A stretch of 18,977 nt of DNA from UBA2219 sp964612075 (GCA_964612075.1 CAZTFC010000047.1:1-18977); one strand, 5' to 3'; shown: positions 1 to 8,329, counted from the stretch's first letter. Program-made: numbers and translations. The notes: a model not told the origin generated them from the sequence alone.

Positions 1-206
1 AGGGGGTGCTCTTCGTGGACGCCGGGAACACGTGGGACCAGGGGAAATGGCCCTTCAAGAGCCAGGGGCTGTGGGTCGGGTACGGGATCGGGATCCGCTG
101 GTACTCGCCGATGGGCCCCATGCGTTTCGAGTATGGATGGAACCTGGACCGCCCGCCGGGCGACCCGGCGGGCGTGTTCGAGTTCACGATCGGCACGGCG
201 TTTTAA
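1..206 (+). CDS. bamA: BamA outer-membrane assembly protein, C-terminal end (partial)
   Basis: Only the last ~67 codons are present and the 5' part lies outside the window. The fragment reads as alternating beta strands rich in aromatic residues and glycine (FVDAGNTWD, YGIGIRWYSPMGPMRFEYG) and ends in FEFTIGTAF with a terminal Phe. This is the expected ending of the Omp85/BamA 16-strand barrel, including the C-terminal beta-signal. BamA is the core of the BAM complex, which folds beta-barrel proteins into the outer membrane. Its identity is supported by the next gene, skp, and then lpxD-fabZ-lpxA, a classic Gram-negative order. The stop is TAA at 204-206. Another Omp85 member (TamA type) is possible from the fragment alone, but the context favours BamA. 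Confidence 0.88.
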   Translation, partial: GVLFVDAGNTWDQGKWPFKSQGLWVGYGIGIRWYSPMGPMRFEYGWNLDRPPGDPAGVFEFTIGTAF

Positions 207-238
207 GGAAAAATAAGACGTCACAAGGAGCGGAAACG

Positions 239-829
239 ATGCGGAAGACCGGAATCATCTGCTGTGCGGTGCTCATGGCGGCGCTCTTCGCGGGGACCTC
301 CCTCGCTCAAGGGATCAAGATCGCGGTCATCGACGTCAACAAGGTCCTGAACCTGTCCGAGGCGGGGAAGGCCGCGAAGAAGAAGATGGAGGCGCGGTAC
401 GAGGAGCTGAAGAGGAACATCGACGCGAAGCAGGAAGAGGTCAAGAAGCTCAAAGACGAGATCGAAAAACAGAAGGTGATGATGGGCAAGGAGAAGCTGA
501 AGGAAAAGGAGGACGCGCTGCAGGCCCGGTTCAACGAGCTCCGCAAGCTCACGCAGGAAGGGGAGCGGGAGATGCAGGGGCGGCAGGGCGAGCTGACCCG
601 CGAGGTCCTGAAGCAGATCGAGGTCCAGATCGAGACGGTGGTGAAGGAGGAGAAATACGACCTCGTGCTCGAGCGGTCTGTCGGCGTGGTCCACGTCGTC
701 GATTCGATGGACATCACGTCCCGCGTCCTGGAGCTCGTCAACAAGAACCCGACGGCGACGACGGGGGCGAAGGAGCCGGCCGCCAAGAAGCCCGCCGGCG
801 CGAAGAAGGAGGCGGGTAGTGGGAAATAG
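239..829 (+). CDS. skp: Skp/OmpH family periplasmic chaperone
   Basis: The product is 196 residues. It starts with a signal peptide (MRKTG, hydrophobic core at residues 6-19, probable cleavage after Ser-Leu-Ala at 21-23). The mature protein begins with a short strand (IKIAVIDVNKVL) typical of OmpH. A long, highly charged coiled coil rich in Lys and Glu follows at about residues 40-140, and the end returns to a beta segment (YDLVLERSVGVVHV). Skp trimers hold unfolded outer-membrane proteins in the periplasm and pass them to BamA, encoded just upstream. The start is set by AAGGAG at 225-230, 8 bases before the ATG. The last ~27 residues form a Lys/Ala/Pro/Gly-rich tail not seen in E. coli Skp. 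Its coding sequence also contains the ribosome-binding site and start of lpxD, with an 11-base overlap. Confidence 0.93.
   Translation: MRKTGIICCAVLMAALFAGTSLAQGIKIAVIDVNKVLNLSEAGKAAKKKMEARYEELKRNIDAKQEEVKKLKDEIEKQKVMMGKEKLKEKEDALQARFNELRKLTQEGEREMQGRQGELTREVLKQIEVQIETVVKEEKYDLVLERSVGVVHVVDSMDITSRVLELVNKNPTATTGAKEPAAKKPAGAKKEAGSGK
806..812 (+). promoter_or_regulatory. Ribosome-binding site setting the GTG start of lpxD
   Basis: AAGGAGG lies inside the last codons of skp, 6 bases before the GTG at 819. It decides the lpxD start, because the conserved LpxD N-terminus (LLSELAAKIGA) begins right after this codon. It implies translational coupling of skp and lpxD. Confidence 0.75.
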
Positions 830-1850
830 GTTCCTTCTGTCCGAACTGGCGGCGAAGATCGGGGCCGTTCTCCAGGGCCCCGACGCCGAGGTGAGCGGCA
901 TCGCGTCGATCGAGGACGCGCAGCCCGGGCAGGTCACTTTCCTGTCGAACCCGAGGTACGTCGCGCTGGTCCGGGAGACGAAGGCGGCCGCCGTGATCGC
1001 GAAAGACCCGGTTTCGGGGGCGGAATGCGCGTTCCTGCTGGCGCCGAACCCCTATTACGCGTTCGCATGCGCGCTCGAGCTGTTCCACCCGAGGGAGATC
1101 CGCCCGGCGGGCATTTCTCCCATGGCGAGCATCCACCCGGGCGCGACGCTGGGGAAGGACCTGTCGATCGGGCCTTTTTGCGTCGTCGAGGAAGGCGCGG
1201 TCATCGGCGACCGTACCGCCCTGGTCGCCAATGTCTTCGTGGGGAAGGGGGCGTCCATAGGGGAGGACGGCCTGGTCTACCCGCACGTGACGCTGTACCA
1301 CGGCGTGCGCGTCGGGAAGCGGGCGATCCTGCACTCCGGGTGCGTCATCGGCGGCGACGGGTTCGGGTTCGCCCCGTCCGAGAAAGGGTACCGGAAGATC
1401 CCGCAGGTCGGCACCGTCGAGATCGGGGACGACGTGGAGATCGGCGCGAACACGACGATCGACCGCGCCGCCCTCGGCGTCACGCGCGTCGGCCGGGGAA
1501 CCAAGCTCGACAACCTGATCCAGGTGGGGCACAACTGCGTCATCGGGGAAGACACCGTGATCGCCGCGCTGACGGGGATCGCCGGAAGCTGCAGGATCGG
1601 CAGCCGCGTGATGATCGGGGGGCAGGCGGGGCTGGCGGGGCACCTCGAGGTGGGGGACGGGGTCATGCTGGGCGCCAGGACCGGGGTGGCCTCCTCGATA
1701 TCGGCGAAGGACGGCGCCGCGTGGTCCGGCGCTCCCGCGATGCCCCACAAGACGTGGCTTCGGATGGCGATGCTGCTGCCGTCCCTGCCGGAGCTGTTCC
1801 GGAGGGTGAAGCGGCTCGAGGAAGGGAAAACCGCGAAAGAGGAGGAATGA
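819..1850 (+). CDS. lpxD: UDP-3-O-acylglucosamine N-acyltransferase LpxD
   Basis: This 343-residue enzyme transfers a second hydroxyacyl chain from acyl-ACP to the amino group of UDP-3-O-acylglucosamine, the third step of lipid A synthesis, in the cytoplasm. An N-terminal uridine-binding domain (about residues 1-100, with VTFLSNPRY typical of the family) precedes a long left-handed beta helix of hexapeptide repeats (I/V-G-x-x). The motif IQVGHNC places the catalytic His at residue 238, essentially the position of His239 in E. coli LpxD. GGDGFGFAP and the NTTIDRA segment are also family hallmarks. The length matches E. coli (341). Translation starts at GTG inside the skp end. The gene is followed after one base by fabZ. 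Confidence 0.97.
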   Translation: MGNRFLLSELAAKIGAVLQGPDAEVSGIASIEDAQPGQVTFLSNPRYVALVRETKAAAVIAKDPVSGAECAFLLAPNPYYAFACALELFHPREIRPAGISPMASIHPGATLGKDLSIGPFCVVEEGAVIGDRTALVANVFVGKGASIGEDGLVYPHVTLYHGVRVGKRAILHSGCVIGGDGFGFAPSEKGYRKIPQVGTVEIGDDVEIGANTTIDRAALGVTRVGRGTKLDNLIQVGHNCVIGEDTVIAALTGIAGSCRIGSRVMIGGQAGLAGHLEVGDGVMLGARTGVASSISAKDGAAWSGAPAMPHKTWLRMAMLLPSLPELFRRVKRLEEGKTAKEEE

Positions 1851-1851
1851 C

Positions 1852-2310
1852 GTGATCCTTGTCCAGGAAATCATGGATCTGCTGCCGCACAGGTACCCTT
1901 TCCTGCTGGTGGACCGGATCGTCGAGCACGACCCCGGCAAGCGGATCGTCGGGATAAAGAACGTCACGATCAACGAGCCGTTTTTCCAGGGGCATTTCCC
2001 CGGCCATCCCGTCATGCCGGGCGTCCTGATCGTCGAATCGATCGCGCAGGTCGGCGGGATCCTCGCCCTGAAGGCGCTCGGGGGGAAGAAGCGGCTCGCA
2101 TACTTCGCGGGGATCGAAAGCGCCAAGTTCAAGCGGCCCGTGGTCCCGGGCGACCAGCTCCGGATCGAGGTCGATATCGTCGCCCACAAGGGGCCCGTGT
2201 GGAAGATGCACGGGGAAGCCAAGGTCGGGGACGCCGTCGCGGCGAAGGCCGACATCACCGCCTCGATCATCGAGAACGCCGGACATGAACTCGAAGGAGG
2301 GGAGAAATGA
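1852..2310 (+). CDS. fabZ: 3-hydroxyacyl-ACP dehydratase FabZ
   Basis: This 152-residue hot-dog-fold enzyme dehydrates (3R)-hydroxyacyl-ACP in type II fatty-acid synthesis. It competes with LpxA and LpxD for the same hydroxyacyl-ACP pool, a known reason for its place in lipid A operons. The N-terminus LLPHRYPFLLVDR and the core GHFPGHPVMPGVLIVES are diagnostic. The catalytic pair is His48 and Glu62. I chose GTG at 1852 because GAGGAGG at 1839-1845 sits 6 bases before it and the conserved N-terminus follows at once. The nearby ATG at 1847 is out of frame. The stop overlaps the lpxA start as ATGA. Confidence 0.97.
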   Translation: MILVQEIMDLLPHRYPFLLVDRIVEHDPGKRIVGIKNVTINEPFFQGHFPGHPVMPGVLIVESIAQVGGILALKALGGKKRLAYFAGIESAKFKRPVVPGDQLRIEVDIVAHKGPVWKMHGEAKVGDAVAAKADITASIIENAGHELEGGEK

Positions 2311-3089
2311 TCCATCCGTCCGCGATCATCGACCCCGGAGCGGAGATCGGGAAGGACGTAGCGGTGGGCCCGTTCGCGTTCATCGGCCCGAAGGTCACCA
2401 TCGGGGACGGTTGCGTCATCGGCGCGCACGCCGTCATCGAGTCCCATGTACGGATGGGCAGGGGGAACCGGATCTCGTCGTTCGCATCGGTGGGGGCCCC
2501 CCCGCAGGACCTCAAGTTCCGGGGGGAGGACACGTGGGTGGACCTGGGAGACGACAACATCATCCGGGAGTTCGCCACGGTGAACCGGGGGACGCCCGAA
2601 GAAGGCGGGGGCACCCGCCTGGGGAACAGCAACATGGTGATGGCGTACTGCCACATCGCTCATGATTGCCGCATCGGGAACCGGGTGGTCATGGCGAACG
2701 GCGCGACGCTCGCCGGCCACGTGCTGGTGGAGGACGGCGCGGTCATCGGGGGGCTGACGGCGTTCCACCAGTTCGTCCGGATCGGCACCCTGTGCATGGT
2801 CGGAGGGTTGTCCGGCGTGGGGAAGGACGTCGTCCCGTACGTCACGGCGGTGCCCGGGCGGCAACGGAAAGGCGAAGGGCTGTTCGGGCTGAACAAGATC
2901 GGGCTGCGGCGCAGCGGGATGCCCGAGGAGAACATCGCGGCGCTGAAGAAGGCCTACATGATGATCTTCCGCTCGAAGGACACCTTGAAAGACGCCCTTG
3001 CGAGAGTCGAGGGGGAGGTGCCGCCGCTCCCGGAGGTCCGGCACATGGTGGAGTTCATCCGGTCGAGCACACGGGGCGTGCTGAGGTAG
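2307..3089 (+). CDS. lpxA: UDP-N-acetylglucosamine acyltransferase LpxA
   Basis: This 260-residue cytoplasmic trimer catalyses the first step of lipid A synthesis: it moves a hydroxyacyl chain from ACP to the 3-OH of UDP-GlcNAc. The N-terminus (MIHPSAIIDPGAEIGKDVAVGPFAF) and repeated hexapeptides form the beta helix. AYCHIAHDC carries His116 and His119, the equivalents of E. coli His122 and the catalytic His125. The helical C-terminal region starts near residue 190 (LFGLNKIGLRRSGM). The length is the same as the family norm (about 260). AAGGAGG at 2294-2300 lies 6 bases before the ATG, which overlaps the fabZ stop by 4 bases. Acyl-chain length preference cannot be read reliably from the sequence alone. 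Confidence 0.97.
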   Translation: MIHPSAIIDPGAEIGKDVAVGPFAFIGPKVTIGDGCVIGAHAVIESHVRMGRGNRISSFASVGAPPQDLKFRGEDTWVDLGDDNIIREFATVNRGTPEEGGGTRLGNSNMVMAYCHIAHDCRIGNRVVMANGATLAGHVLVEDGAVIGGLTAFHQFVRIGTLCMVGGLSGVGKDVVPYVTAVPGRQRKGEGLFGLNKIGLRRSGMPEENIAALKKAYMMIFRSKDTLKDALARVEGEVPPLPEVRHMVEFIRSSTRGVLR

Positions 3090-3092
3090 AGG

Positions 3093-4238
3093 ATGCCCGG
3101 GACGCTCTTCCTCGTCTGCGGGGAGCCGTCGGGGGAGGCCTACGCCGCGCGGGTCGCCGCGGAGTTCCGGCGGCGATACCCGGTGGTTCCCATGGAGGGA
3201 ATCGGCGGCCCGCGTCTCCAAGCGGCGGGCGTCGCGCTCCTGCGGGACTACGCGGACATCTCCGTCGTGGGATTCACGGAGGTCCTTTCGCACCTGGGCG
3301 CGATCCGGGACGCCCTTTCGGCTTCCAGGGAGCGCCTCCGTAAGGGCGATATCGGCGCCGTCGTGCTGGTCGACTTTCCGGGATTCAACTTCCGCGTCGG
3401 GCTCGCGGCCCGGAAGATGGGGATCCCCGTGATCTACTACATACCGCCGCAGCTCTGGGCGTGGAGGACGGGGCGCGCCAGGACCCTGGCGAAGTTCGCC
3501 AGCGGCGCGGTCGTCCTGTTTCCCTTCGAGGAGGCGCTGCTGAAGGAATACGGCGTGAACGCGGTATTCGCCGGACACCCTCTCCTCGACGAGCTCGAGC
3601 CGTGGCTCGACGCGAAGCCCGACCCGGCGCGGTTCGGCATTCCCGCGGAGAAGACGGCGATCGGGCTGCTCCCGGGCAGCCGGCCCGGGGAGATCGAAAG
3701 GCATCTCGGGATCCTTCTCTCCGCCGCCCGGATCGTCCTTTCCCGGTTCCCGGACGTCCATTTCGCGCTGCCGGTCGCCGGGGCGGCCCTCCGGGGTGCG
3801 ATCGAGCGGAAACTCGCGGGGACGGAGCTGCCGGTGACCCTCGTGGATTCGGACCGCCACCTGGTGTTCCGCGGGTTGTCCGCCGCCATGTCGGTGTCCG
3901 GCACCGCCACGCTGGAGCTGGCGCTGCTGGGCGTCCCCTCCGTCATCGTCTACAGGGGATCGTGGCTGTCGTACGCGATCGGCCGGCTCCTGGTGAAGAT
4001 CGACCGGATCGGGCTGCCGAACATCGTGGCGGGGGAGCGTTTCCTGCCGGAACTGATCCAGGGAGACTGCCGTCCCGACCGGATCGCGGAGGCGATGTGC
4101 ACGTTCCTCGGCGATCCCGTGAAGCTCGCGGCTCTTCGAAATCGCTGCCTGTCGCTCCGGGAACTGTTGCGCGGGCCGGGGCCGACCGGGGCGGTGGTCG
4201 ACATGCTGGCCAGGGAGGCGGCCGGATCGTGGACGTGA
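3093..4238 (+). CDS. lpxB: Lipid A disaccharide synthase LpxB
   Basis: This 381-residue GT19 glycosyltransferase joins lipid X and UDP-2,3-diacylglucosamine into the lipid A disaccharide at the inner membrane face. Family motifs occur in order: CGEPSGE (residues 9-15), the VLVDFPGFNF segment, IPPQLWAWR, GHPLLDEL, LLPGSRPGEI, SGTATLELALLGVPSVIVYR and GLPNIVAGERFLPELIQ. The first motif is usually GExSGD, so here the final Asp is replaced by Glu15. The gene begins 3 bases after lpxA, with a modest GAGG at 3083-3086. No lpxI or Gfo/Idh gene lies between lpxA and lpxB, where many relatives have one. The end overlaps the msbA start by 10 bases. Confidence 0.96.
   Translation: MPGTLFLVCGEPSGEAYAARVAAEFRRRYPVVPMEGIGGPRLQAAGVALLRDYADISVVGFTEVLSHLGAIRDALSASRERLRKGDIGAVVLVDFPGFNFRVGLAARKMGIPVIYYIPPQLWAWRTGRARTLAKFASGAVVLFPFEEALLKEYGVNAVFAGHPLLDELEPWLDAKPDPARFGIPAEKTAIGLLPGSRPGEIERHLGILLSAARIVLSRFPDVHFALPVAGAALRGAIERKLAGTELPVTLVDSDRHLVFRGLSAAMSVSGTATLELALLGVPSVIVYRGSWLSYAIGRLLVKIDRIGLPNIVAGERFLPELIQGDCRPDRIAEAMCTFLGDPVKLAALRNRCLSLRELLRGPGPTGAVVDMLAREAAGSWT
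4212..4218 (+). promoter_or_regulatory. Ribosome-binding site choosing between two msbA GTG starts
   Basis: AGGGAGG lies within the lpxB end. It is 10 bases before GTG 4229 and 16 before the in-frame GTG 4235, so 4229 is the better start. Confidence 0.55.
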
Positions 4239-5995
4239 AAATCTACAAGAGGATGCTGTCGTACGTGCGGCCCTACGCCGGGAAGCTGGTCCTGGCGGCC
4301 GTCTTCATGGTGTTCGTGTCCTCGTTCCAGGGGGCGATCGCCTTCCTCGTCAAGCCCGCGCTCGACGACGTCTTCATCAAGAAGGACCCTTCCCGCCTGA
4401 CCCTGATCCCGCTGCTCGTCCTGGCGGCGTACCTCCTGAAGGGGTTCTTCGAGTTCGGCCAGCAGTACCTCATGAGCGACGCGGGGCAGCGGGTCATCCG
4501 GGACATACGGCAGGACCTGTACAGGCACATGCAGACGCTCTCCCTGTCCTTCTTCTCCCGCAACCCGACGGGAACGCTCATATCCCGGGTGCTGAACGAC
4601 GTGGGGCTGATGCAGAGCGCGATCACGGACGCGGCCAGCGGTCTCGTGAAGGACTCGTTCACCGCGATGTTCCTGATCGCGGTCGTCTTCTACAGGGACT
4701 GGAAGCTCGCCCTCGTCGCGTTCGTCGCCTTCCCACTGGCGGTCTGGCCGATCATCCGCTTCGGGAGGAAGCTGCGGCGCACCAGCACGATGACCCAGGA
4801 AATCGCGGGGAACCTCACCGTCCACCTTCACGAGACGATCGGCGGAGCGAAGCTCGTGAAGTCCTTCGGGGCGGAAAGCTTCGAGGTGGACCGGTTCACG
4901 AGCAAGAACGACGAATTTTTCCGCCTGGCCATGAAGGTCGTCAAGTTCCGGGCGATGACGGCCCCGCTGTCGGAGGTCTTCGCCGGCATCGGCATCGCCG
5001 CCGTGGTCTTCTACGGCGGCTACAGCGTCGTGAACGGGCACAGCACGCCCGGGAACTTCTTCTCCTTCATGACCGCCCTGCTGATGCTCTACCGGCCCGC
5101 GAAGCAGCTCTCCTCCATCAACAACACCATCCAGCAGGGGATCGCGGCCGCGGAGCGGGTCTTTTCGGTGATCGACACGCCTCCCGAGATCCGGGACCGG
5201 GAAGGGGCGAAGGAACTCGAGGGCGTCAGGAAGGGGATAACGTTCGACGGGGTGGGGTTCCGCTACAAGGAAAACGGGCCGTGGGTGCTGAAAGACATCG
5301 ACCTCGAGGTCCCGGTGGGGACGATGATCGCGCTCGTCGGGTCCTCCGGCGCCGGGAAGACGACCCTGGTGGACCTCATCCCGCGGTTCTACGACCCGCA
5401 GGAAGGGGCGGTCCGGATCGACGGGACGGACATCCGGGACTGCACCCTGTCCTCCCTGAGGTCGAAGATCGGCATCGTGGGGCAGCATACCATCCTCTTC
5501 AACGACACCGTTCGGAACAACATCGCCTACGGGCAATGGGACGCGCCGATGTCGAAGATCGAGGAGGCCTCGCGTTCCGCCGGTGCCCACGGGTTCATCT
5601 CGAAAATGGGGGAAGGGTACGACACGGTCATCGGCGAGCAGGGGATGAAACTGTCGGGCGGGGAAAGGCAGCGCGTGGCGATCGCGCGCGCCCTGCTTCG
5701 CGACGCGCCCGTCCTCGTTCTCGACGAGGCGACCTCCGCGCTCGACACCGTGTCGGAGCGGATGATCCAGGAGGCGCTGGACACCCTGATGCGGGGCCGG
5801 ACGACGTTCGTCATCGCCCATCGCCTGTCCACGGTCCGGAACGCGAACGTGATCCTCGTGATCGAGGGGGGCCGGATCGCCGAGCGGGGGACGCACGAGG
5901 AGCTCATGGCCCGCGAATCCCTGTACCGCAACGTCTACCTCAAGCAGTTCGAGGAGAGGAAGCTCGAACAAGGCAACGGCGACGGGAGGGCTTGA
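4229..5995 (+). CDS. msbA: Lipid A export ABC transporter MsbA
   Basis: The protein is a 588-residue half-transporter working as a homodimer in the inner membrane. It flips Kdo-lipid A (core LPS) from the inner to the outer leaflet. The N-terminal ~330 residues form the transmembrane domain, with hydrophobic helices such as KLVLAAVFMVFVSSF and FTAMFLIAVVFY. They also carry the exporter motif FFSRNPTGTLISRVLNDV. The nucleotide-binding domain has Walker A GSSGAGKTT (371-379, Lys377), the signature LSGGE (475-479), Walker B VLVLDE (Asp499, Glu500), the D-loop SALD and the switch His531 (IAHRLST). All key residues are intact. The start is GTG at 4229, overlapping lpxB; GTG 4235 is an alternative. 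The substrate is inferred from its place between lpxB and waaA. Confidence 0.95.
   Translation: MDVKIYKRMLSYVRPYAGKLVLAAVFMVFVSSFQGAIAFLVKPALDDVFIKKDPSRLTLIPLLVLAAYLLKGFFEFGQQYLMSDAGQRVIRDIRQDLYRHMQTLSLSFFSRNPTGTLISRVLNDVGLMQSAITDAASGLVKDSFTAMFLIAVVFYRDWKLALVAFVAFPLAVWPIIRFGRKLRRTSTMTQEIAGNLTVHLHETIGGAKLVKSFGAESFEVDRFTSKNDEFFRLAMKVVKFRAMTAPLSEVFAGIGIAAVVFYGGYSVVNGHSTPGNFFSFMTALLMLYRPAKQLSSINNTIQQGIAAAERVFSVIDTPPEIRDREGAKELEGVRKGITFDGVGFRYKENGPWVLKDIDLEVPVGTMIALVGSSGAGKTTLVDLIPRFYDPQEGAVRIDGTDIRDCTLSSLRSKIGIVGQHTILFNDTVRNNIAYGQWDAPMSKIEEASRSAGAHGFISKMGEGYDTVIGEQGMKLSGGERQRVAIARALLRDAPVLVLDEATSALDTVSERMIQEALDTLMRGRTTFVIAHRLSTVRNANVILVIEGGRIAERGTHEELMARESLYRNVYLKQFEERKLEQGNGDGRA
5984..5990 (+). 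promoter_or_regulatory. Ribosome-binding site for the TTG start of waaA
   Basis: GGGAGGG at the msbA end lies 9 bases before TTG 6000. It supports this rare start codon, as the conserved N-terminal membrane segment follows directly. Confidence 0.6.
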
Positions 5996-5999
5996 ACCT

Positions 6000-7340
6000 T
6001 TGGACCGCCGTTTTCGCCCCGGCAGCCCGGGGCACATCCTCTACAACGTCCTCCTGGCGGCGGCGGTAGCCCTCCTGTTTCCCGCCTGGCTCCCCTGGAT
6101 GCTCCTTTCGAAGAAACGGCGGGCGAATTTTCCGGACCGGCTCGGCCTGCGCGGCATGCCCCCCGCGGTTCCGCCGGGCGGGGGTCCGACGATCTGGATG
6201 CACGCGGTCTCCGTCGGGGAGACCAACGCGTGCGTGCCGCTGCTGCGGCGCCTGCGCGAGCGCGTCCCGGGCGCGCGACTGTACCTGTCCAACGTGACCG
6301 TGACCGGACGCGGCACCGCGGAGAAGGCGCTTTCTGGCGTGGTCACGGGACGGTTCTATTTCCCGTTCGACTTCCCGGGGGTCTGCGGCCGGTTCCTCGA
6401 CCGGGTTCGCCCCGACGCGGTCGTCGTCGTGGAGACGGAGATCTGGCCCAATTTCCTTGCCGAGTGCGTCCGCAGGGACGTTCCCGTCGTGATCGTGAAC
6501 GGCCGCCTTTCCGAACGGTCGTTCCGCGGCTATTCGAGGCTCCGGTGGTTCTTCGCCCCGGTGCTCCGGACGCTCCGGGCGATCTCCGCGCAGGGCCGGG
6601 AAGACGCGGACCGGTTCACGGCCCTGGGGGCCGACCCGTCGGTCATCACGGTGGGGGGAAACCTGAAGTTCGACGTGTCGCCGCCAGGAAAGGAGGCGGC
6701 CCCCCTTTCGGCCATTATGGAGGGCGAGAAGGCCGCAGGCGCCCGCTGGATCGTCGCCGGCTCCACGCACGAGGGGGAGGAGGCGGCGGTGCTCCGGGCG
6801 TTCCTCGCCGCGAGAAAGAGCGCCCCCGAGATCCGGCTCCTCCTCGCGCCGCGGCACCCGGAGCGGTTTCCCGCCGTCGAGGCGCTGCTGTCGGAGGAGG
6901 GGATCCGCGCCGTGCGCAGAACGTCGCTCCCCGAGGGCGCGGAACGCCGGATCGACGCCCCGGTCCTGCTGCTCGACACGGTGGGCGAGCTGCCGGGGGC
7001 GTACGCCGCGGCCGATCTCGCGTTCGTCGGAGGAAGCCTCGCCCCGAAGGGCGGCCACAACGTGCTGGAGCCCGCGCTGCACGGGGTACCGACGGTCGTG
7101 GGACCGCACATGGAAAATTTCCACGAGATCGCCGACGTGTTCCTCGGCGAGGGGGGGCTGCTGCAGGTGGCGGGGGAGGAGGGGCTGGCCGCCGTTTTCG
7201 CGCGGTTCGCATCCGTCCGCGACGCCTACTCCGCCGTCGGCCGGAAGGGGAAGGAGCTCTTCGGCCGCTTCGGGGGGGCGTCGGACCGCAACGCCTTGGC
7301 GGTCCTGTCCGCCATGCGGCCGGCGGCGGGGGCTTCGTGA
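6000..7340 (+). CDS. waaA: 3-deoxy-D-manno-octulosonic acid (Kdo) transferase WaaA
   Basis: This 446-residue GT30 enzyme transfers Kdo from CMP-Kdo to lipid A precursor on the inner face of the cytoplasmic membrane. An N-terminal hydrophobic anchor (about residues 12-36) is followed by FPDRLGL and IWMHAVSVGET. Glu74 in that motif matches the catalytic Glu60 of E. coli WaaA by pattern. The motifs ETEIWPNFL, NGRLSERS, VGGNLKFD, AGSTHEGEE and FVGGSLAPKGGHNVLEPA are all typical of the family. It starts at TTG 6000, four bases after msbA, and shares GTGA with lpxK. How many Kdo residues it adds cannot be told from the sequence. No CMP-Kdo synthesis gene (kdsA, kdsB) lies in the window. Confidence 0.95.
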   Translation: MDRRFRPGSPGHILYNVLLAAAVALLFPAWLPWMLLSKKRRANFPDRLGLRGMPPAVPPGGGPTIWMHAVSVGETNACVPLLRRLRERVPGARLYLSNVTVTGRGTAEKALSGVVTGRFYFPFDFPGVCGRFLDRVRPDAVVVVETEIWPNFLAECVRRDVPVVIVNGRLSERSFRGYSRLRWFFAPVLRTLRAISAQGREDADRFTALGADPSVITVGGNLKFDVSPPGKEAAPLSAIMEGEKAAGARWIVAGSTHEGEEAAVLRAFLAARKSAPEIRLLLAPRHPERFPAVEALLSEEGIRAVRRTSLPEGAERRIDAPVLLLDTVGELPGAYAAADLAFVGGSLAPKGGHNVLEPALHGVPTVVGPHMENFHEIADVFLGEGGLLQVAGEEGLAAVFARFASVRDAYSAVGRKGKELFGRFGGASDRNALAVLSAMRPAAGAS

Positions 7341-8329
7341 TTCTCGGCGCCGGGGCCCGCGTCCGGAGGGCGCTGTACCGGGCCGGCGTGCTGTCCCGCG
7401 ACAGACTGCCGCGCCCCGTGCTTTGCGTGGGAAACCTCTCGGTCGGCGGGACCGGGAAGACGCCGCACGTGATGCACCTCGCGAGGTGGCTCGCGGGGGA
7501 GGGGTGCCGGGTGGCGATCCTTTCCAGGGGATACCGCAGGCAGGGCCGCGGCGTAACATGGGTATCGGACGGCGCAGGAACGATCGCGACCGCCCTCGAG
7601 GGGGGCGACGAGCCCGTCCTGATGGCGCGCTCCCTCCCGGGGGTCCCCGTGGTCGTGGGGGAATCCCGGGCGGAGGCGGGGCGCGAGGCGCTGGCGCGCG
7701 TGCCCGTGGACGTCTTCCTGCTGGACGACGGCTTCCAGCATCTTTCGCTCGCGAGGGATTTCGACCTCCTCCTGGTGGACTGCGAAAACGGGCTTGGGAA
7801 CCGCTTGACCCTCCCGCTGGGGAGGTTGCGCGAGCCGCCTTCGCACGCGCGTTTCGCCGACGGACTGGTCGTGACGAAATGCCCGGATGCGGAAGCGGGG
7901 ACCCGGGTCGCCCGCACCGTGCCGTTCCCGGAGGGCCGCCCCCGGGCGTTTTCGCGGCTCGTTCCCCGAGGGATCGTGGACGCGAAGGGACGCCCGATGG
8001 AAGGGATCCCGGCGGGGTCCGGGGTGTTCGCCTTTTCGGGGCTGGCCAGGAACGGGCAGTTCCGGGACACGCTGGAGAGCGCGGGGTACCGGGTCGAGGG
8101 ATTCCTGCCGTTCCCCGACCACCACCGGTACGACCTCGCCGACATGGCCCGGATCGCCCGGGAGTCCGGGGGGCTGCCCGCGATAACCACCGAGAAGGAC
8201 CTGGTCCGCATCCCGGCGGAGACGCCCTTCACGGTGGGAGCGCTGCGTGTGGAGGTGGAATACCTGTCCGGCTGGGAAGAGCTGTCCCGGGCCATCCTGC
8301 GGTCGCTGGAACGGGGCGGGTCCCGATGA
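7337..8329 (+). CDS. lpxK: Tetraacyldisaccharide 4'-kinase LpxK
   Basis: This 330-residue membrane-associated kinase phosphorylates the 4' position of the tetraacyl disaccharide to give lipid IVA. The P-loop is VGNLSVGGTGKTP with Lys41. DDGFQH at 130-135 holds the acidic residue expected to act with the conserved His of the PDHHRY motif (261-266). ILSRGYRR, DCENGLGN and LPLGRLREP are further family signatures, as is TEKDLVR near the C-terminus. The length agrees with E. coli (328). The GTG start shares 4 bases with the waaA stop and has no strong ribosome-binding site, so translation is probably coupled to waaA. No alternative upstream start looks better. Confidence 0.95.
   Translation: MILGAGARVRRALYRAGVLSRDRLPRPVLCVGNLSVGGTGKTPHVMHLARWLAGEGCRVAILSRGYRRQGRGVTWVSDGAGTIATALEGGDEPVLMARSLPGVPVVVGESRAEAGREALARVPVDVFLLDDGFQHLSLARDFDLLLVDCENGLGNRLTLPLGRLREPPSHARFADGLVVTKCPDAEAGTRVARTVPFPEGRPRAFSRLVPRGIVDAKGRPMEGIPAGSGVFAFSGLARNGQFRDTLESAGYRVEGFLPFPDHHRYDLADMARIARESGGLPAITTEKDLVRIPAETPFTVGALRVEVEYLSGWEELSRAILRSLERGGSR

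Noticed and set aside
1852..2310. fabZ considered as part of a lipid A-specific novel enzyme rather than ordinary FabZ
   Set aside because: His48, Glu62 and the whole core motif are standard FabZ, and lpxD-fabZ-lpxA is a common order.
738..3860. Very long open frame on the minus strand (1040 codons), with similar ones at 3950-6037, 6715-9195 and 16736-18322
   Set aside because: They lie opposite well-recognised genes, have Arg/Pro/Asp/His-rich low-complexity translations and match no family I know. Such antisense frames are a common artefact of high GC codon bias.
3461..4228. Extension of the msbA reading frame far upstream, over lpxB
   Set aside because: The extra translation is Arg/Pro/Gly-rich shadow sequence opposite conserved LpxB motifs. 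MsbA homology begins at about 4229.
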